64,000 nt of DNA from Cladobotryum mycophilum (lineage: Eukaryota; Ascomycota; Sordariomycetes; Hypocreales; Hypocreaceae): assembly GCA_036429605.1 (NCBI GenBank), contig JAVFKD010000004.1:4836001-4900000 (forward strand). The letters run 5' to 3'. The notes under the pieces were generated by a model. The model searched no databases. It was given only the letters and a program-made list of their open reading frames with translations, and was not told the origin of the DNA. Position numbers and translations under genes: made by a program. Positions 27,101 to 37,936 of the stretch are shown here, piece by piece. How positions within the stretch are numbered: the stretch's first letter is position 1; every line of letters starts with the position of its first letter.

Positions 27101-30100
27101 GTCATCTCATAGAGGTCATTACCAGTGACCAACTTTACTCGCATTCCGCCACCGACTTCATCGCCGAAACATATACTAGTTTAGTAAAGTCCCTAACTCA
27201 CGATCAGTCTATCAAGGTAAAGAGCTGCAAGTTGTATAGCAATACACAGGTTAAAAAGGCCATTGCTCTTAGAAGGGGGTCTACCATGGACCATCCTTGG
27301 CCCAAGACCCTCCCCCAGAGGTTCCAGCAAGTGTATGCGACCGTCCCAAACTCAGTGGCCATCAAGGATGCTGAAGGCCAAATGACCTACGGCGAGCTAG
27401 CACGCAAGATAGACATGTACTCTGCTGCTATTCTTGATAACGGAGCCGCGATAGGTTCGCGCGTCGCAGTGCTATGTGAACCAAGCATTGACACATATGC
27501 AATAATGCTTGCCATCCTGCGCATCGGAGCTGTATATGTCCCACTAGACATCAAATTGCCAGCGACAAGACATCGTGCCATGCTGGATGCATGCAAAGCG
27601 GGGCTCCTAGTCTTCCACGCCGCTACCACTGATGCAGCCGTGGAATGTTACAGTAACAACACTTCTGACTGTTCAATCCGCACACTCAATATATCTGGAT
27701 AGAATACTATTCGCCGATCAAATAGCCTCCCCCCATGCCTACGGCAGACGATGGGGATAGTTTCCTCCTCTTCACCAGTGGCTCTACGGGCACACCCAAG
27801 GGCATCAGGCTAGGCCAGAGTGGCATCATGAATTACGCCGCATCAAAGAGCGCAATGCTTGGCCTTGGTCAGATCAAGGTTCTGCAGCAGACGTCCACAG
27901 GTTTCGACATGGCAATTGCGCAAGTGTTTAATGCCTTTGCCAATGGTGGTACACTTGTGGTTGCGCCCTCAAAGTCCCGAGGTGATCCGGCCATGATTTC
28001 GCAAATCATTCTCAAAGAGGGCATCGAGTTTACGCTGGCCACCCCATCTGAATACATGATGTGGGCTACGTATGCAACTGACGTGCTCAGACAATGCACA
28101 TCGTGGCGGCATGCCTGCTCTGGTGGGGAAGTCGTTTCTGACAGACTTCTCACTGCTCTCCAGCGTTTAGATCTTCCAGACCTCACACTGACAGACTGTT
28201 ACGGCCCTACTGAAGTCTCATGTGCCACGACGTTCCGGAGACATCACGTTCATGTAGATATCGAGGCAGTCTCAAATAGCAGCACTCAAGAAAATGCAAC
28301 CAGCTCGGTTGGTAAGGCCATTCCCAACACTTCCATCTACATCCTCAGTGAAGACGGCAGCACCGTGTTGCCGTCAGGTATGCCTGGAGAAATTTGCGTT
28401 GGTGGCAGTGGAGTTGCAAGGGGATACCTAGATGCGCAATTGAGCAGCATCAAATTCGTCCATGATCCATTCGCAACTCCACAAGATCTAGCTAAGGGAT
28501 GGGGAACCATGTACAAGACAGGTGACAAGGGACTTATTCAGGCCGACGGCTCCCTCACCTTCTTGGGTCGAACAGATGGCGGCGATACGCTCGTCAAGCT
28601 GCGTGGTCTCCGTATAGACCTTGAAGAGGTATCTGGAGCCATTCTGCAAGCTGCACCAGACAGCATTCTAGTAGACGCGGTGGTTACGGTCCGTGGTGAG
28701 CCCCAGTACCTTGTGGCGCATGTGGCCTTTGCTCCAGGGAAGCACATGGACCAGAAACGGTTAAACTCGATTCTTCAAGAGCTAGGTTTACCTCGCTACA
28801 TGATACCCTCGATTATTGTAGCATTGGATCGCCTACCAACTACGCCTAATGGAAAAGTCGACAGGCGAGTACTACAAACTCTCCAACTGCCATCTCAGAG
28901 TTACGAAAAGAATGACAATGCGGACAGGCAGCTCACTGTGCCAGAAGGTGAATTGCATGTAATCTGGTTGGAAATCCTCGGCGATGCGATAGGCGCGAAC
29001 AATATTCGTGCAGATTCGGACTTCTTTACCGTTGGGGGAAGTTCTCTGCTTCTGGTTCGCTTACAAGCTGCGCTTAGAGAGCGGACTGGCGTTGCCCTTT
29101 CGCTCCAGGAGCTTTACCAGGCCACCACCTTGCAGAAGATGGCCGGGCTAATGAGCGAAGGGAGAGCCCAGCTCACTGAGGAAGCAATTGACTGGGATAC
29201 GGAGACAGCAATTCCAGCTAGCATCTTGGAGACCGCCAGGAACACAACAGGTTCTCCAGTACCAAAGAGAAAGCACCGACAAGTCCTACTCACTGGTGCA
29301 ACAACATTCTTGGGAGGTGAGATTCTCCTGAAACTGATCGAAAATGATGAGATTGCAAGGATCCATTGCATCGCGGTGGGGGATGACGACCGACACAAGC
29401 TCCCTTCCAAAGACAATGGCAAGGTGTTTGTTTACTCTGGCAGCCTACTAAGCAACAACCTCGGCCTGTCCGGCAAGGAGGCGGAGTTCTTGCAAGACAA
29501 CATCGATCAAATCGTGCATGCAGCGGTGCAAGGTCACTGCATGAATAACTACACGTCAGTTAAGCAGGCGCTCTACGTGTCGACGCAGACATTGGCCTAC
29601 TTGGCCATCCCACGACGAATTCCGTTTCACTTCATCTCAGTACCACGTATGGTCTTATTGTCGGGCCAGTTTAAATCACAGCCTGTAACGATGTCTGCTC
29701 ACAGGCCACCAACTGACGGTAGTCAAGGTGTCACCGCATCCAAGTGGGCCAGCGAGGTCTTTTTAGAGAGCCTGTCACAGAAGACTGGCCTCCCCGTCGC
29801 AATCCATCGTCATTGTGCATTGATTGGCGAGAGAGCGCCGGCTGACGATATCTTCAATTCCGTGATCTTGTATTCGGTGCTCAGTCATAAAGTACCAGAC
29901 GTCTCGACTGCACTTAGTTTCTTCGACTTCAAAGACGTCGAAGCCGTGGCATCAGAGATGGCCGAGGAACTCCCAGTGATGGCGGGACCCGTCATCTATC
30001 GCCATCACAGCAGTGACGTGCGCGTCAGGTTCTCCAAGCTTGCAGAGCATCTGGGGCACTTTTACGGCGGTACATTCGAGACGGTCAGTCCGGCGGAATG

Positions 30101-30209
30101 GATTGCAGCTGCAAGGGAGAATGGTCTAGGAGAGCTACTCCAGATTCATTTGAAGGCTAATATAGAGAGTGGGAAGCCTTTGATGTTCCCATACTTGGGT
30201 AAACCATGA
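18132..30209 (+). pseudogene. Reducing PKS-NRPS hybrid, tetramate-synthetase type, inactivated
   Basis: A collinear megasynthase of about 4,020 codons. Order: KS (DTACSSS near 18646, later ECHGTGT and GHLEG), AT (GHSSGE near 20085), DH (His in WVRGH, Asp in LLDVAF), methyltransferase (LEIGAGTGAT near 22420), a non-functional ER/structural region, KR (from 24450), ACP (GLDSLN near 25417), condensation (near 25900-27200), adenylation (FTSGSTGTPKG near 27770, GPTE, TGD, NGKVDRR), thiolation (GGSSL near 29034) and a terminal reductase-like domain (from 29280). Lesions: in-frame TAG 24330-24332; TAA 24756-24758; frame change near 25236; TAG 27700-27702 with a frame change just after, in a C run. 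Domain-level damage is also visible: the KR serine region, the condensation HHxxxDG motif (HLIASDA here) and the reductase Tyr (GVTASK). Small introns could explain the change near 25236 but not the three stops. The product would have been a methylated polyketide joined to an amino acid. Confidence 0.9.
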
Positions 30210-31433
30210 TTTTCAATGCTTTTGTTATGAAACGCGTCAATCATTTAAAAATTTCCTTTTTGTCATGAGTCAAGACGACTTATTGTTTCTGTCCTTTACT
30301 CCAAGACGATTGCACTATATTTCCTTTTCTTTATCACGAACCTTGCTTTTTATGTTGAAATAGGGGAGCAATTATGATTCCACAGCGGTATTTAGGTTAG
30401 CATACAGAGTAGATGTACTCATAAATCCATTTGTTGTTTCATTAATTATTAATTTCGTAAGACCAACCTCCATGGGATGTTGAGATTGTGATGGTGAAAA
30501 AGGATCTGTATGTTCAATGACATGGCCTCGCTTGCAAGTCCCCGCAAATTAAGGCTCATTCTCTTATCTCGCTTCATCTTATACTGACATCATACGCCTG
30601 TCACTGCTAGAAAGAGTACTTTATACGGAACGGAGTAAGAAGCTGGCGAAGACGAGAGTCCATCCACATCTGGAATCACGCATCGTATCAAAAATTGGAT
30701 CACATGTCAGCATTCAGCCCTCGCTAATGTAGACCATTGTCCAAATCCAGTAATTTGGCCAAATCATGGAGAGAACCAACTGCGCCGTCCTGCAGACCAA
30801 CATCTCGACTCAGTAATTCTGTTGAAGATGTCAGCAATGGCCGAAAGCCAAAACTACTTCATCGCCAGCTAGCTGCGTGTTTACCCGCTGATAGTTCTGG
30901 GCTGGGACTCGTGTCTACCACTCAATGTGCGACATTCCCTCGACTTTCAGTAATAATTTGGCTTTGTAATTGTGCTCGTTTAACGGGGTTGCACAATGAA
31001 GACCGCCCATTACGTAGTTTTGATGCAACCGTAGCAGCAACCATTCAGACGTCCACGAACTTCTCATTGACACCAAGGATGCTACTCATTAGATTAGATT
31101 AGTTACTAGACAGGATGTACATAAACCTTACTGGCAGGGCCAATGCACTTGTATCTAAACGTGTTCTAACCTCCGATATTGTGTATTCTTGTACATTGGA
31201 AATACGAATCAACCAAATTCGACAGGCCGCCCATCAGGATCCATGCCAATTATTCAGCTCGATATTATAAGTTAGTTTCTAGAGCTAAACAGATACTTGT
31301 CACCGTAGAGCAATACGAAAACTATATAAGGAGGAGAGAGGTATGGATAGAGCGTCCTCAGACAAATCCTGCTTTACACGAGTCCACCAAAGTCCTCCCA
31401 ACACACATTAACAAAAAGACTACTTATCCAGCC
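30210..31433. other. Gene-free stretch between PKS-NRPS and NmrA-like gene
   Basis: No supported gene. Frames at 30737-31102 and 31179-31850 have no motif; the latter overlaps the NmrA-like gene out of frame. The stretch just after 30209 is T-rich and may carry the PKS-NRPS polyadenylation signals. Confidence 0.5.
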
Positions 31434-32490
31434 ATGATTGTTCTCACAGGTAAAAACCTCGCATACTGTCGAAATCGCAGACTAATCTCGTATCAGGTTC
31501 TACGGGTGGCATCGGCCGATCTGTTCTCACGACGCTCCTCTCAGAGAAGCTGGTTCCTATTTCTCAGTTACGAATTTCGGCTTACAATACAGCTGCTATT
31601 CCGGCGGCGATCCGCGACGCTGGCATTGAGATTCGCCAGGGCAACCTATATGAGCCATCGACGCTCGTTGAGTCGTACGCCGGCGCAGAGGTCCTGTTTC
31701 TCGTGTCTTTCCCATCCATGGGCGAGGAACGTTTCACGCTGCACCGCAACGCCATCGACGCCGCCAAAGCTGCGGGTGTGCGTCACATCATCTACACCTC
31801 GCTCTCATTCTGCGGAGGCGCCACCAAGAGCACCAGTGTTGCTCAAGTAGCCCAAGCCCATCTTCGAACTGAAGCTTACTTGAAGGAAGCCGGCGTCACG
31901 TATACTTGCGTCCGCATGGCGTCCTATGCGCATCTGTGGAACAATTTCGCCGGCTTCTTGGACCTGAATGCCGCGCCTGATGCGGTTCTAGAAGCTGTAT
32001 TGCCCAATGATGGCCTTGAGCACTGGGCCAATCGGAGCGAGCTGGGCGAGGCCACTGCTCGGATCATCGCGAACTGGGTATGTATCACCTTGAGCAGCGC
32101 TTTCTAGGTCGACTCATAGACTAATTATTAAATGCATAGCAAAATTATATCAACAAGACGATTGATCTGACTGGACCTGAGCTCTTGAGCGGGGCTGATA
32201 TTGTCAACAAGTATACCAAGTATACTGGAAGAAAGGTCAACTTCCGTGTGTTGCCTGTTGACGAGGCCATTGCGTGGCACATCAAGAATGGCAGCGTTCC
32301 TCCAGAACAAAATAGCTTCCTTGATAACTGGGCGAGTTGGCATACTGCCATATCTCTTGGCGAAAAGGCATTCATTGACCCTGATTTGGAACAGCTTTTG
32401 GGCCGGAAGCCCAAGACAATCGACGACCAAGCCGAAGAGATATTTGCGCCATCCAACGTGGTCGATACAAAGGACCTTGTTGGGATTTAG
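31434..32490 (+). CDS. NmrA-like NAD(P)-binding protein
   Basis: Predicted Rossmann-fold protein of the NmrA-like atypical SDR family, 315 aa. Family members act as redox-sensing regulators or as reductases/isomerases. Exons: 31434-31449, 31497-32077 and 32140-32490; introns of 47 and 62 nt (the second with a GACTAAT branch site), total 948 nt in one frame. Splicing the 16-nt first exon to the second rebuilds the dinucleotide motif TGSTGGIGR at the N-terminus. Later landmarks are GAEVLFLVSFPS, AAGVRHIIYTS and YTCVRMASYAHLWNN, all typical. It lies 1.2 kb downstream of the PKS-NRPS on the same strand, so cluster membership is plausible but not shown. No lesion was seen. Substrate unknown. Confidence 0.85.
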
Positions 32491-32718
32491 GCATAAATCC
32501 CTTGCGTATTTGTGCGCACCCTATTGGAAAGAAAGTTTTCTCTTGGTTCGTCTATGGAGCAGCAAGAGGGAGGTGGCTACTTGAGCTTCGGCAATGCTGG
32601 GTCACCACCGCAGCATTAGTTATCATAATTCGTCTAGTATGGAAAATAGAAAGCAGACGAATTAAATGAACTTGAGATGTTATGATCCGTTGACCACATG
32701 TGTCAGTAAATAATAAAC

Positions 32719-34582
32719 TCAGATTTGCTCCGTAGTAAGAAAGTCCTTCCACAGCCTTTGGCAACAATCCTTGCACCATGCCTCCCGCCACAAAATGCGC
32801 CTTAAAGCGGCTGTAAGCTCATCACTGGCGATAATACCAAGGTTTCTACACACTAGCATCAGATTTCTTACAAACCACCATTTTTCCTCTCTCTCTCCTG
32901 CTGCCCCATATCCCATAAATAGGATCCATAGTAACCAGTTTTGCCTCTCCCCATGGAGCTCCCACCACGCCTCGTTTTGTCCCTCCAACACAGCTTGCAG
33001 CCGACCGACGAGGTTTTGAAACACTGATGAGCCGGTTGGAAGGTCTCTGATGACAAGGTAAAGGTAAAGATGGGATGCAATCTTCAACAGGGTAGCCTCG
33101 GGAGCAAGCCATCTATTGGGCTCCACGACAGCGATGTCACTTTCCTTGAGCAAGAGGACATCATATTCAATATTATAAATTTGAAGACTGATCGTTGCTC
33201 GATCCAATGTGGACCCATCGCCGGCATTTAAAGTCAGAGAAACTTGGCGGAGAGATTCAAAGACTGGGACTATAGGTGAAAATACACCAAAGACATCTTC
33301 TGGGGCAAGGATTTCGAACGCCGCTAGTGAGAACTGGATGCTCCTTTCAGTGGTTATGGGCAGACGGGCAAAGCGTGGTTGGCGATACCTGGTAGCCGAG
33401 CAGCAGAAGTCAGACCTGATACTACATGTTAATAGGTTAAACTATTATGAATAGCTAGTAACCTACCACGTCACTATTCTTCTGTGTATGCCTTTGATAT
33501 TTTTTATTCCTCCTCGTTTCTTGATCATGAGTTCCAAGCCCGTCATATGGACATCAGACAGATCAAACCTACCATTCAGATTCTGGCAGGAAAGTCTTTT
33601 CAGCAACCCCATCACGTAAGAGTTATGTATTAAAGGGAACATACCTCTCTCGTGGCGATTATCGCAATCGCGGCAATAGTCGTATCGTGCAGGGCCCCGT
33701 CTTGAAGATGCTGGTTAATAAGTCGGAACGCCTCTCCTCCATGGTGCAGGCTTGCGGCAGAGTCCGATGTTCCGGTCCTCAAATCACGCTCTGCAGCTAT
33801 CATATATAAAACGGAATGGAACAGCGCTAGATCTACTGCAGAGTAGAAAAGGCAATCCGCTTCAATGTCAAGGGCAACGGAATTCATGGAGAAGGCTTGG
33901 TGGTCTTTCAGTCTCAAAATCGATGTATCAGCAAATGACAATAAGAGATGATAGGAGGGAGGCCCGGAACGGAACAGAAACAAAGAAGGATAAAAAGAAA
34001 ACATACAGTAAAAGATTAATTCCTGGCTCTCGGGCCCCAAATGCAGAGAAAACGAATCGAGTGGGTCGAATTGCCCACCTAATAACACTATGGGACCACA
34101 GGAGGTGCTATTTTTGCGGAGGGGGCTGAACGTTACACCTGAGCCGTCTGAGATATTAGATGTCCCAGTAGTAGCGGATGTAATAATATGTTGGCGCCTC
34201 TGTCGTGCACTTTTTATTCCCTTCTTGGCTGTGTGCAACGGCTGGTTCAGTTTATATCGCCCCTTGTAGTGTGACGGTTTTTGAGGCGCATCACCCACGC
34301 CAACTCGCGTTTCATGCGCCAAAGAAGGATGATTCTGCTTCCAAACGTAATTTCTCATTGCTTGGGCTCGAACAACTTTCGATGCGCCTTTGCTGTGTTT
34401 TGTGCTTGACGCCCCTCCAGAAAATGTGACAAATTCGAGCGGTTGTATGTCATAATCACTGGTAGTGGCCAGGGAAATGGGTACTAGCCATTATTAGTAT
34501 CAACATCAAGTCAACACAAAACAAGTATCGTACCTTTGCCCCCCAAGGATTTGGAGGTGGCCAAGGTTTCTATGTCGGCCAT
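32719..34582 (-). CDS. Fungal transcription-factor-like protein (Fungal_trans_2 type, no zinc cluster seen)
   Basis: Likely nuclear regulator of the fungal-specific class with a C-terminal Fungal_trans_2/DUF3468-like domain, about 532 aa. Proposed exons: 34582-34534, 34483-34007, 33904-33645, 33582-33467 and 33415-32719; introns of 50, 102, 62 and 51 nt. The 102-nt intron is optional because both versions stay open (567 aa if retained), but removing it joins IFYY to HQAFSMNS as in the family. Landmarks: EFVTFSGG with VVRAQAMRNYVWKQ near the N-terminus, LDSFSLHLGPESQELI, ALFHSVLYMIAAE, HHGGEAFRLINQHLQD, and DLSDVHMTGLELMIKKRGGI. No Cys6 zinc cluster is visible in the N-terminus, so it may lack its own DNA-binding domain. 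It is convergent with the NmrA-like gene (228 bp apart). Exon structure is by eye. Confidence 0.72.
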
Positions 34583-35499
34583 GGCAGCGTATAATCGGTT
34601 TTCTTTCTCTTCGCTTATGGTGGAGTCCCCAAGACGTTCCGATAATTCTATTAATCGGGCTGCCAATCAATGAGTCCACCGCAGATATTACGGTAGTGCG
34701 AGGCGACGAGAGCAAAGGTCGATCTGTATGCTGGAGGAATAATGATTGGAAATGGTGTGATAACTTGATGACTTGATTAGTGATCAAGATTGTGTGAGCA
34801 AGCATCCATTGGATTCGGTTTGAGATGTTGTCGTACTGCCTCGTTATATGAGATAGGTACAGTACCCTGTGGAACCTACGTAGTGAATATTTACAGTGGG
34901 GAGACAAAAGTGACAATGCAGATAAAACTGTACCATCCCAAATTGCCTTGTCGTGTCAGTTCATGGTAGGGCTCCAGCTGCAGCATAACCGCTACTCCCC
35001 TGATATTGTCGTTACCCTGTACCGCAGACAAGACCTTCATATTTTCTCGCCACCTCGCTATCGTCCTTTTTCACGACCTAAATAACACATGGTAGACTCT
35101 TCAGGCCCCGGGTAGCTGTTTGCGTTTTTTTCCTCTTGTCTTTTTTTTTTTTGGGGGGGGGGGTCTGATATGAGACGCTGACCCGTATCTCCTGGGTCTC
35201 GCTTTTTTGTTTTTCCTTGTGATGCTATCGGTGAGATATAATGGCACTTTGGTACTCTATTGGAAAAATATATTGACGGGGCTTAGAAACAAGAACTGCT
35301 TTAATGGACCCGTTCGAGGATGCGAAGGTTGCTCTGATGCATTGTTTTGTCAAATATATGTCAAAGATAGGTTACCCGAGTAGGTATCACACGCATCAAT
35401 ACCCCGCTGTCGGTCAGGGGCCTCCCCAGCGCTCACAGATCCATGGATATGGATCCATTACTTAGAGATACAGTATAGCAACAAAGGAACAATCATCTT
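34583..35499. other. Gene-free stretch with T12-G11 tract
   Basis: Upstream region of the transcription-factor-like gene. The frame at 34506-34916 has no motif and overlaps exon 1 of that gene. A T12-G11 block lies at 35141-35163. Nothing else is supported. Confidence 0.5.
35141..35163. repeat. T12-G11 homopolymer junction
   Basis: Twelve T followed directly by eleven G on the plus strand. Such tracts are prone to length error in sequencing. Confidence 0.9.
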
Positions 35500-35830
35500 C
35501 ACCGTACTCGTTGTTCTGTCTTGCAGCCAAGCGATAGCGATCATTCACAATCAACATCAATTCTCTTGTACTTGGCTCATTAGAAGCGAAACCCCGATGG
35601 GTCATGAAATGATGTGTTATGCCATCAATCTCAACGGCGAGTCACACTGATGGTCTATATACCCATATAATTATAAAGTAACTATCCATCAACCTCGCCC
35701 TCGTCTTGAATAGAGCACTTCTACCATCAAATTCCAGAGAAATACCTCTCTTAGTGCATTATTCGTATTGCCTTCCTCAATCCTATCACGGAGTCCTGTT
35801 AAGGTATGTCAATCGCCCCCGGACCCGAGA
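35500..35830. repeat. Degenerate copy of the head-to-head promoter block at 36490-36830
   Basis: About 330 bp resembles 36490-36830 in the same orientation. On the minus strand both encode similar starts: MTHRGF...EPSTRE...VNDRYRL here and MAHQDF-EPSAGE...VNDHCRF there. They differ by an in-frame gap of three codons. On the plus strand both carry the motif CTTGAATAGAGCA and a 16-nt exon-1 equivalent directly before GTATGTCAATC. Here the exon-1 ATG has become ACG. The minus frame stops after 47 codons, and no later profilin exons were found. This copy therefore appears to be a dead remnant of a duplicated divergent gene pair. Between here and 36318, minus-strand frames at 35786-36149 remain unexplained. 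Confidence 0.65.
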
Positions 35831-36317
35831 CATGCAGTCCGTAACAGCCCTTGTGATATTGTCATTATAGTATATATTACCTCGCAAAACAAGTGCAAGG
35901 TTAGGAACCATGACATGACAGGTAGCAGCTACTCCGATCTGCATAGACACGCCATATTTCACAAAAGAATCGTCGTGTCTTGTCAACCAAGTGAATGTGC
36001 CCTTTGTCACGTCGGTCAATCTCAAAGTGAGACATGTGTGCAGCTTTGGTCGCCTCTCTTTTCAAATATGAGTAAGAACATGCATGAGAAATAGATATGT
36101 GGGTGCCAATGACATAAGGAAAACTGGTCCCCCCATCAACATGTCGCATGGACCGACCTAGCCCAGTATCCGCCCAACTCCACTCGCATCTCTAGATATT
36201 ACTCATCCATCGTTCCGCCCAAGGACTGCTTGTGACAGATTTGAGGCATCAAGATGGACCAACTAGTGTCGCTTCAAACAACTTGTATTTGATCATCAAT
36301 CAGGATCATCATTACAA

Positions 36318-36572
36318 TTAATGGAAAAGCAGAATAGTATCTCCCTTATCGTCTGTCAGACGAACACGCTTCAGATCAATAGTTCTCTTCTTTTCTCTGG
36401 TCACCGACTTCTTGTCCTTGGCCGTTGTGGCCAATGAGTAATGCAGCCCGCGGATGCTACAACGGAATTCCCGTGTGGGTGCCCACCTTGATGTCTTGCC
36501 TTCAAAGCGACAATGATCATTCACAAACAATAACGACTCTCCTGCACTTGGCTCAAAGTCCTGATGGGCCAT
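36318..36572 (-). CDS. Small uncharacterised protein, divergent from the profilin-like gene
   Basis: An 84-codon frame from the ATG at 36572 to a TAA; upstream in-frame sequence has no ATG. The protein starts MAHQDFEPSAGESLLFVND and ends KRVRLTDDKGDTILLFH; it has no signal peptide or membrane segment and is basic in the second half. Support for coding comes from the copy at 35500-35650, where the same frame is conserved at protein level and differs by a whole-codon gap. It lies head-to-head with the profilin-like gene, 196 bp between start codons, so they may share a promoter. Not recognised as a known family; it could also be one exon of a longer gene. Confidence 0.4.
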   Translation of the reverse strand: MAHQDFEPSAGESLLFVNDHCRFEGKTSRWAPTREFRCSIRGLHYSLATTAKDKKSVTREKKRTIDLKRVRLTDDKGDTILLFH

Positions 36573-36768
36573 GAAATGACGCGTTATATGCCATCGGATC
36601 TCCACCACGAGTCACACTCCCGCCGGTCTATCTGCCTATATAATCGTCCATCAACCCCACACTCTTCTTGAATAGAGCATTTCCACCGTCACAATCCAAA
36701 CCAATACCCCTCTTAGCATATTACTTGTTCTTTCTTCTTTCTTCTTCAATCCCATCTACCCCTCCATC

Positions 36769-37431
36769 ATGTCGTCTTGGCAAGGTATGTCAATCATCTC
36801 TGGACCTGTCTACTGATTGCAAGATGAAGGCTAACGATTGAATATCCATAGACTACGTGGACAACCAGTAAGCACATGCCATTCTTATTGTTATACAGTT
36901 GTCGCTTATAGAAGCTGATTCTAGCTATGAGTAGGCTTATAGGCGCTGGTCTTATCCAAGCCGCCATCTACGACAACAATAATGGACAACTGCTGGCTGC
37001 GTCTGCAGGAGTTAATGTATGACTTAGTCCCTTCTTGTTCATCTAATACCATATTGACTCTGGAGGAACTAGCAACCGACCATTGATTTCCACACTAGAA
37101 TGAACAATCCGAATCTCATGGTTACACATGGAGTCATGTTCAGCGGTGAAAAGTATTATCTATTCAACTGCGAGCCTCTATACGTCACAGGCGGGGGTAA
37201 TGTAAGATAAACCTCTCTTGGAGATGGCATCATGGGAGACGCCGAATTGTCTAATTAAATGGAGGCGAGTGGGCTAACTGGTTCGTTGATTAGGAGGAGC
37301 GAGGTATTGAGATCGGTCAAACGAATACCGTTACCATAGTCGGTATATACCCGACAGGGTATCAGATATCGATGGGCGGCATGCGCAGAGTGCGAGGAAT
37401 TTGGGACTTCCTGAGGGCAGCTGGTAATTAG
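36769..37431 (+). CDS. Divergent profilin-like protein
   Basis: Five small exons: 36769-36784, 36852-36867, 36935-37016, 37073-37201 and 37294-37431. Introns are 67, 67, 56 and 92 nt with GTATGT, GTAAGC, GTATGA and GTAAGA donors. Together they give 126 aa, the usual profilin length. The protein begins MSSWQDYVDNQLIGAG, matching the profilin N-terminus (S-W-x-x-Y-V-D-x-x-L), followed by a GVMFSGEKYYLF strand like the conserved GE(K/R)Y region and a GIYPTGYQ strand. The C-terminal helix (RRVRGIWDFLRAAGN) is poorly conserved, so actin or poly-proline binding is uncertain. Profilins bind G-actin, poly-proline and phosphoinositides in the cytoplasm. A CT-rich tract (36728-36750) precedes the start. 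Too fragmented by introns for simple ORF calling. It is probably a paralogue of the housekeeping profilin, which is not in this window. Confidence 0.7.
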
Positions 37432-37651
37432 CATGGAACTGGAGTTCTTTGGTGGGTAATGCTATTAGCTACAGGGGCATTGGATAACGGTGTCGTGGTG
37501 GATAACGACATCCCTCATCTGATTGAGAACCCCTTGCTATCATCATTTCAGTGCCCAAGGTAATAATGGTATGGAAATCTTGTTCTGCAGTCAAATATGC
37601 TAAAACGACAAAGTGGAAGAATACTTAGTCCGTTTTTGTCATGGCCCATCT

Positions 37652-37682
37652 AGAGGGCGCCAGAGGGCGTCAGAGGGCGCGA
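37652..37682. repeat. Three 10-bp tandem units AGAGGGCGYC
   Basis: Three near-identical units, AGAGGGCGCC, AGAGGGCGTC and AGAGGGCGCG, lie about 255-285 bp upstream of the aminotransferase start. They could be binding sites for a regulator; no factor can be named. Confidence 0.7.
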
Positions 37683-37936
37683 AAAGGCGCGATGATTGTT
37701 CAGTGTCGATAGTGACACTGCCCCTCACCCACCACGATGATCCCTCTCTAACATCCATGATCTATAATAGAGGTCAGCATGTCGCTTAAAGGCGTGGTCT
37801 CTAGCGTATAATAGAAAATATCTAGAACTTTTCTTTAACGTGACATCCCCTTTAGTTCTTCAAAAAAAAAATTCCTTTAGTTTGCTCAATACTCCTCTTT
37901 CAGCTCTCTGGTGCACGCACTCAATCGTCACTCATC

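Noticed and set aside
27653..27725. An intron explaining the break in the adenylation domain
   Set aside because: No donor/acceptor pair gives an open frame; the 50-nt choice runs into TAG at 27723.
31179..31850. 223-codon frame overlapping the NmrA-like gene
   Set aside because: Out of frame with the clear NmrA-like exons and without motifs.
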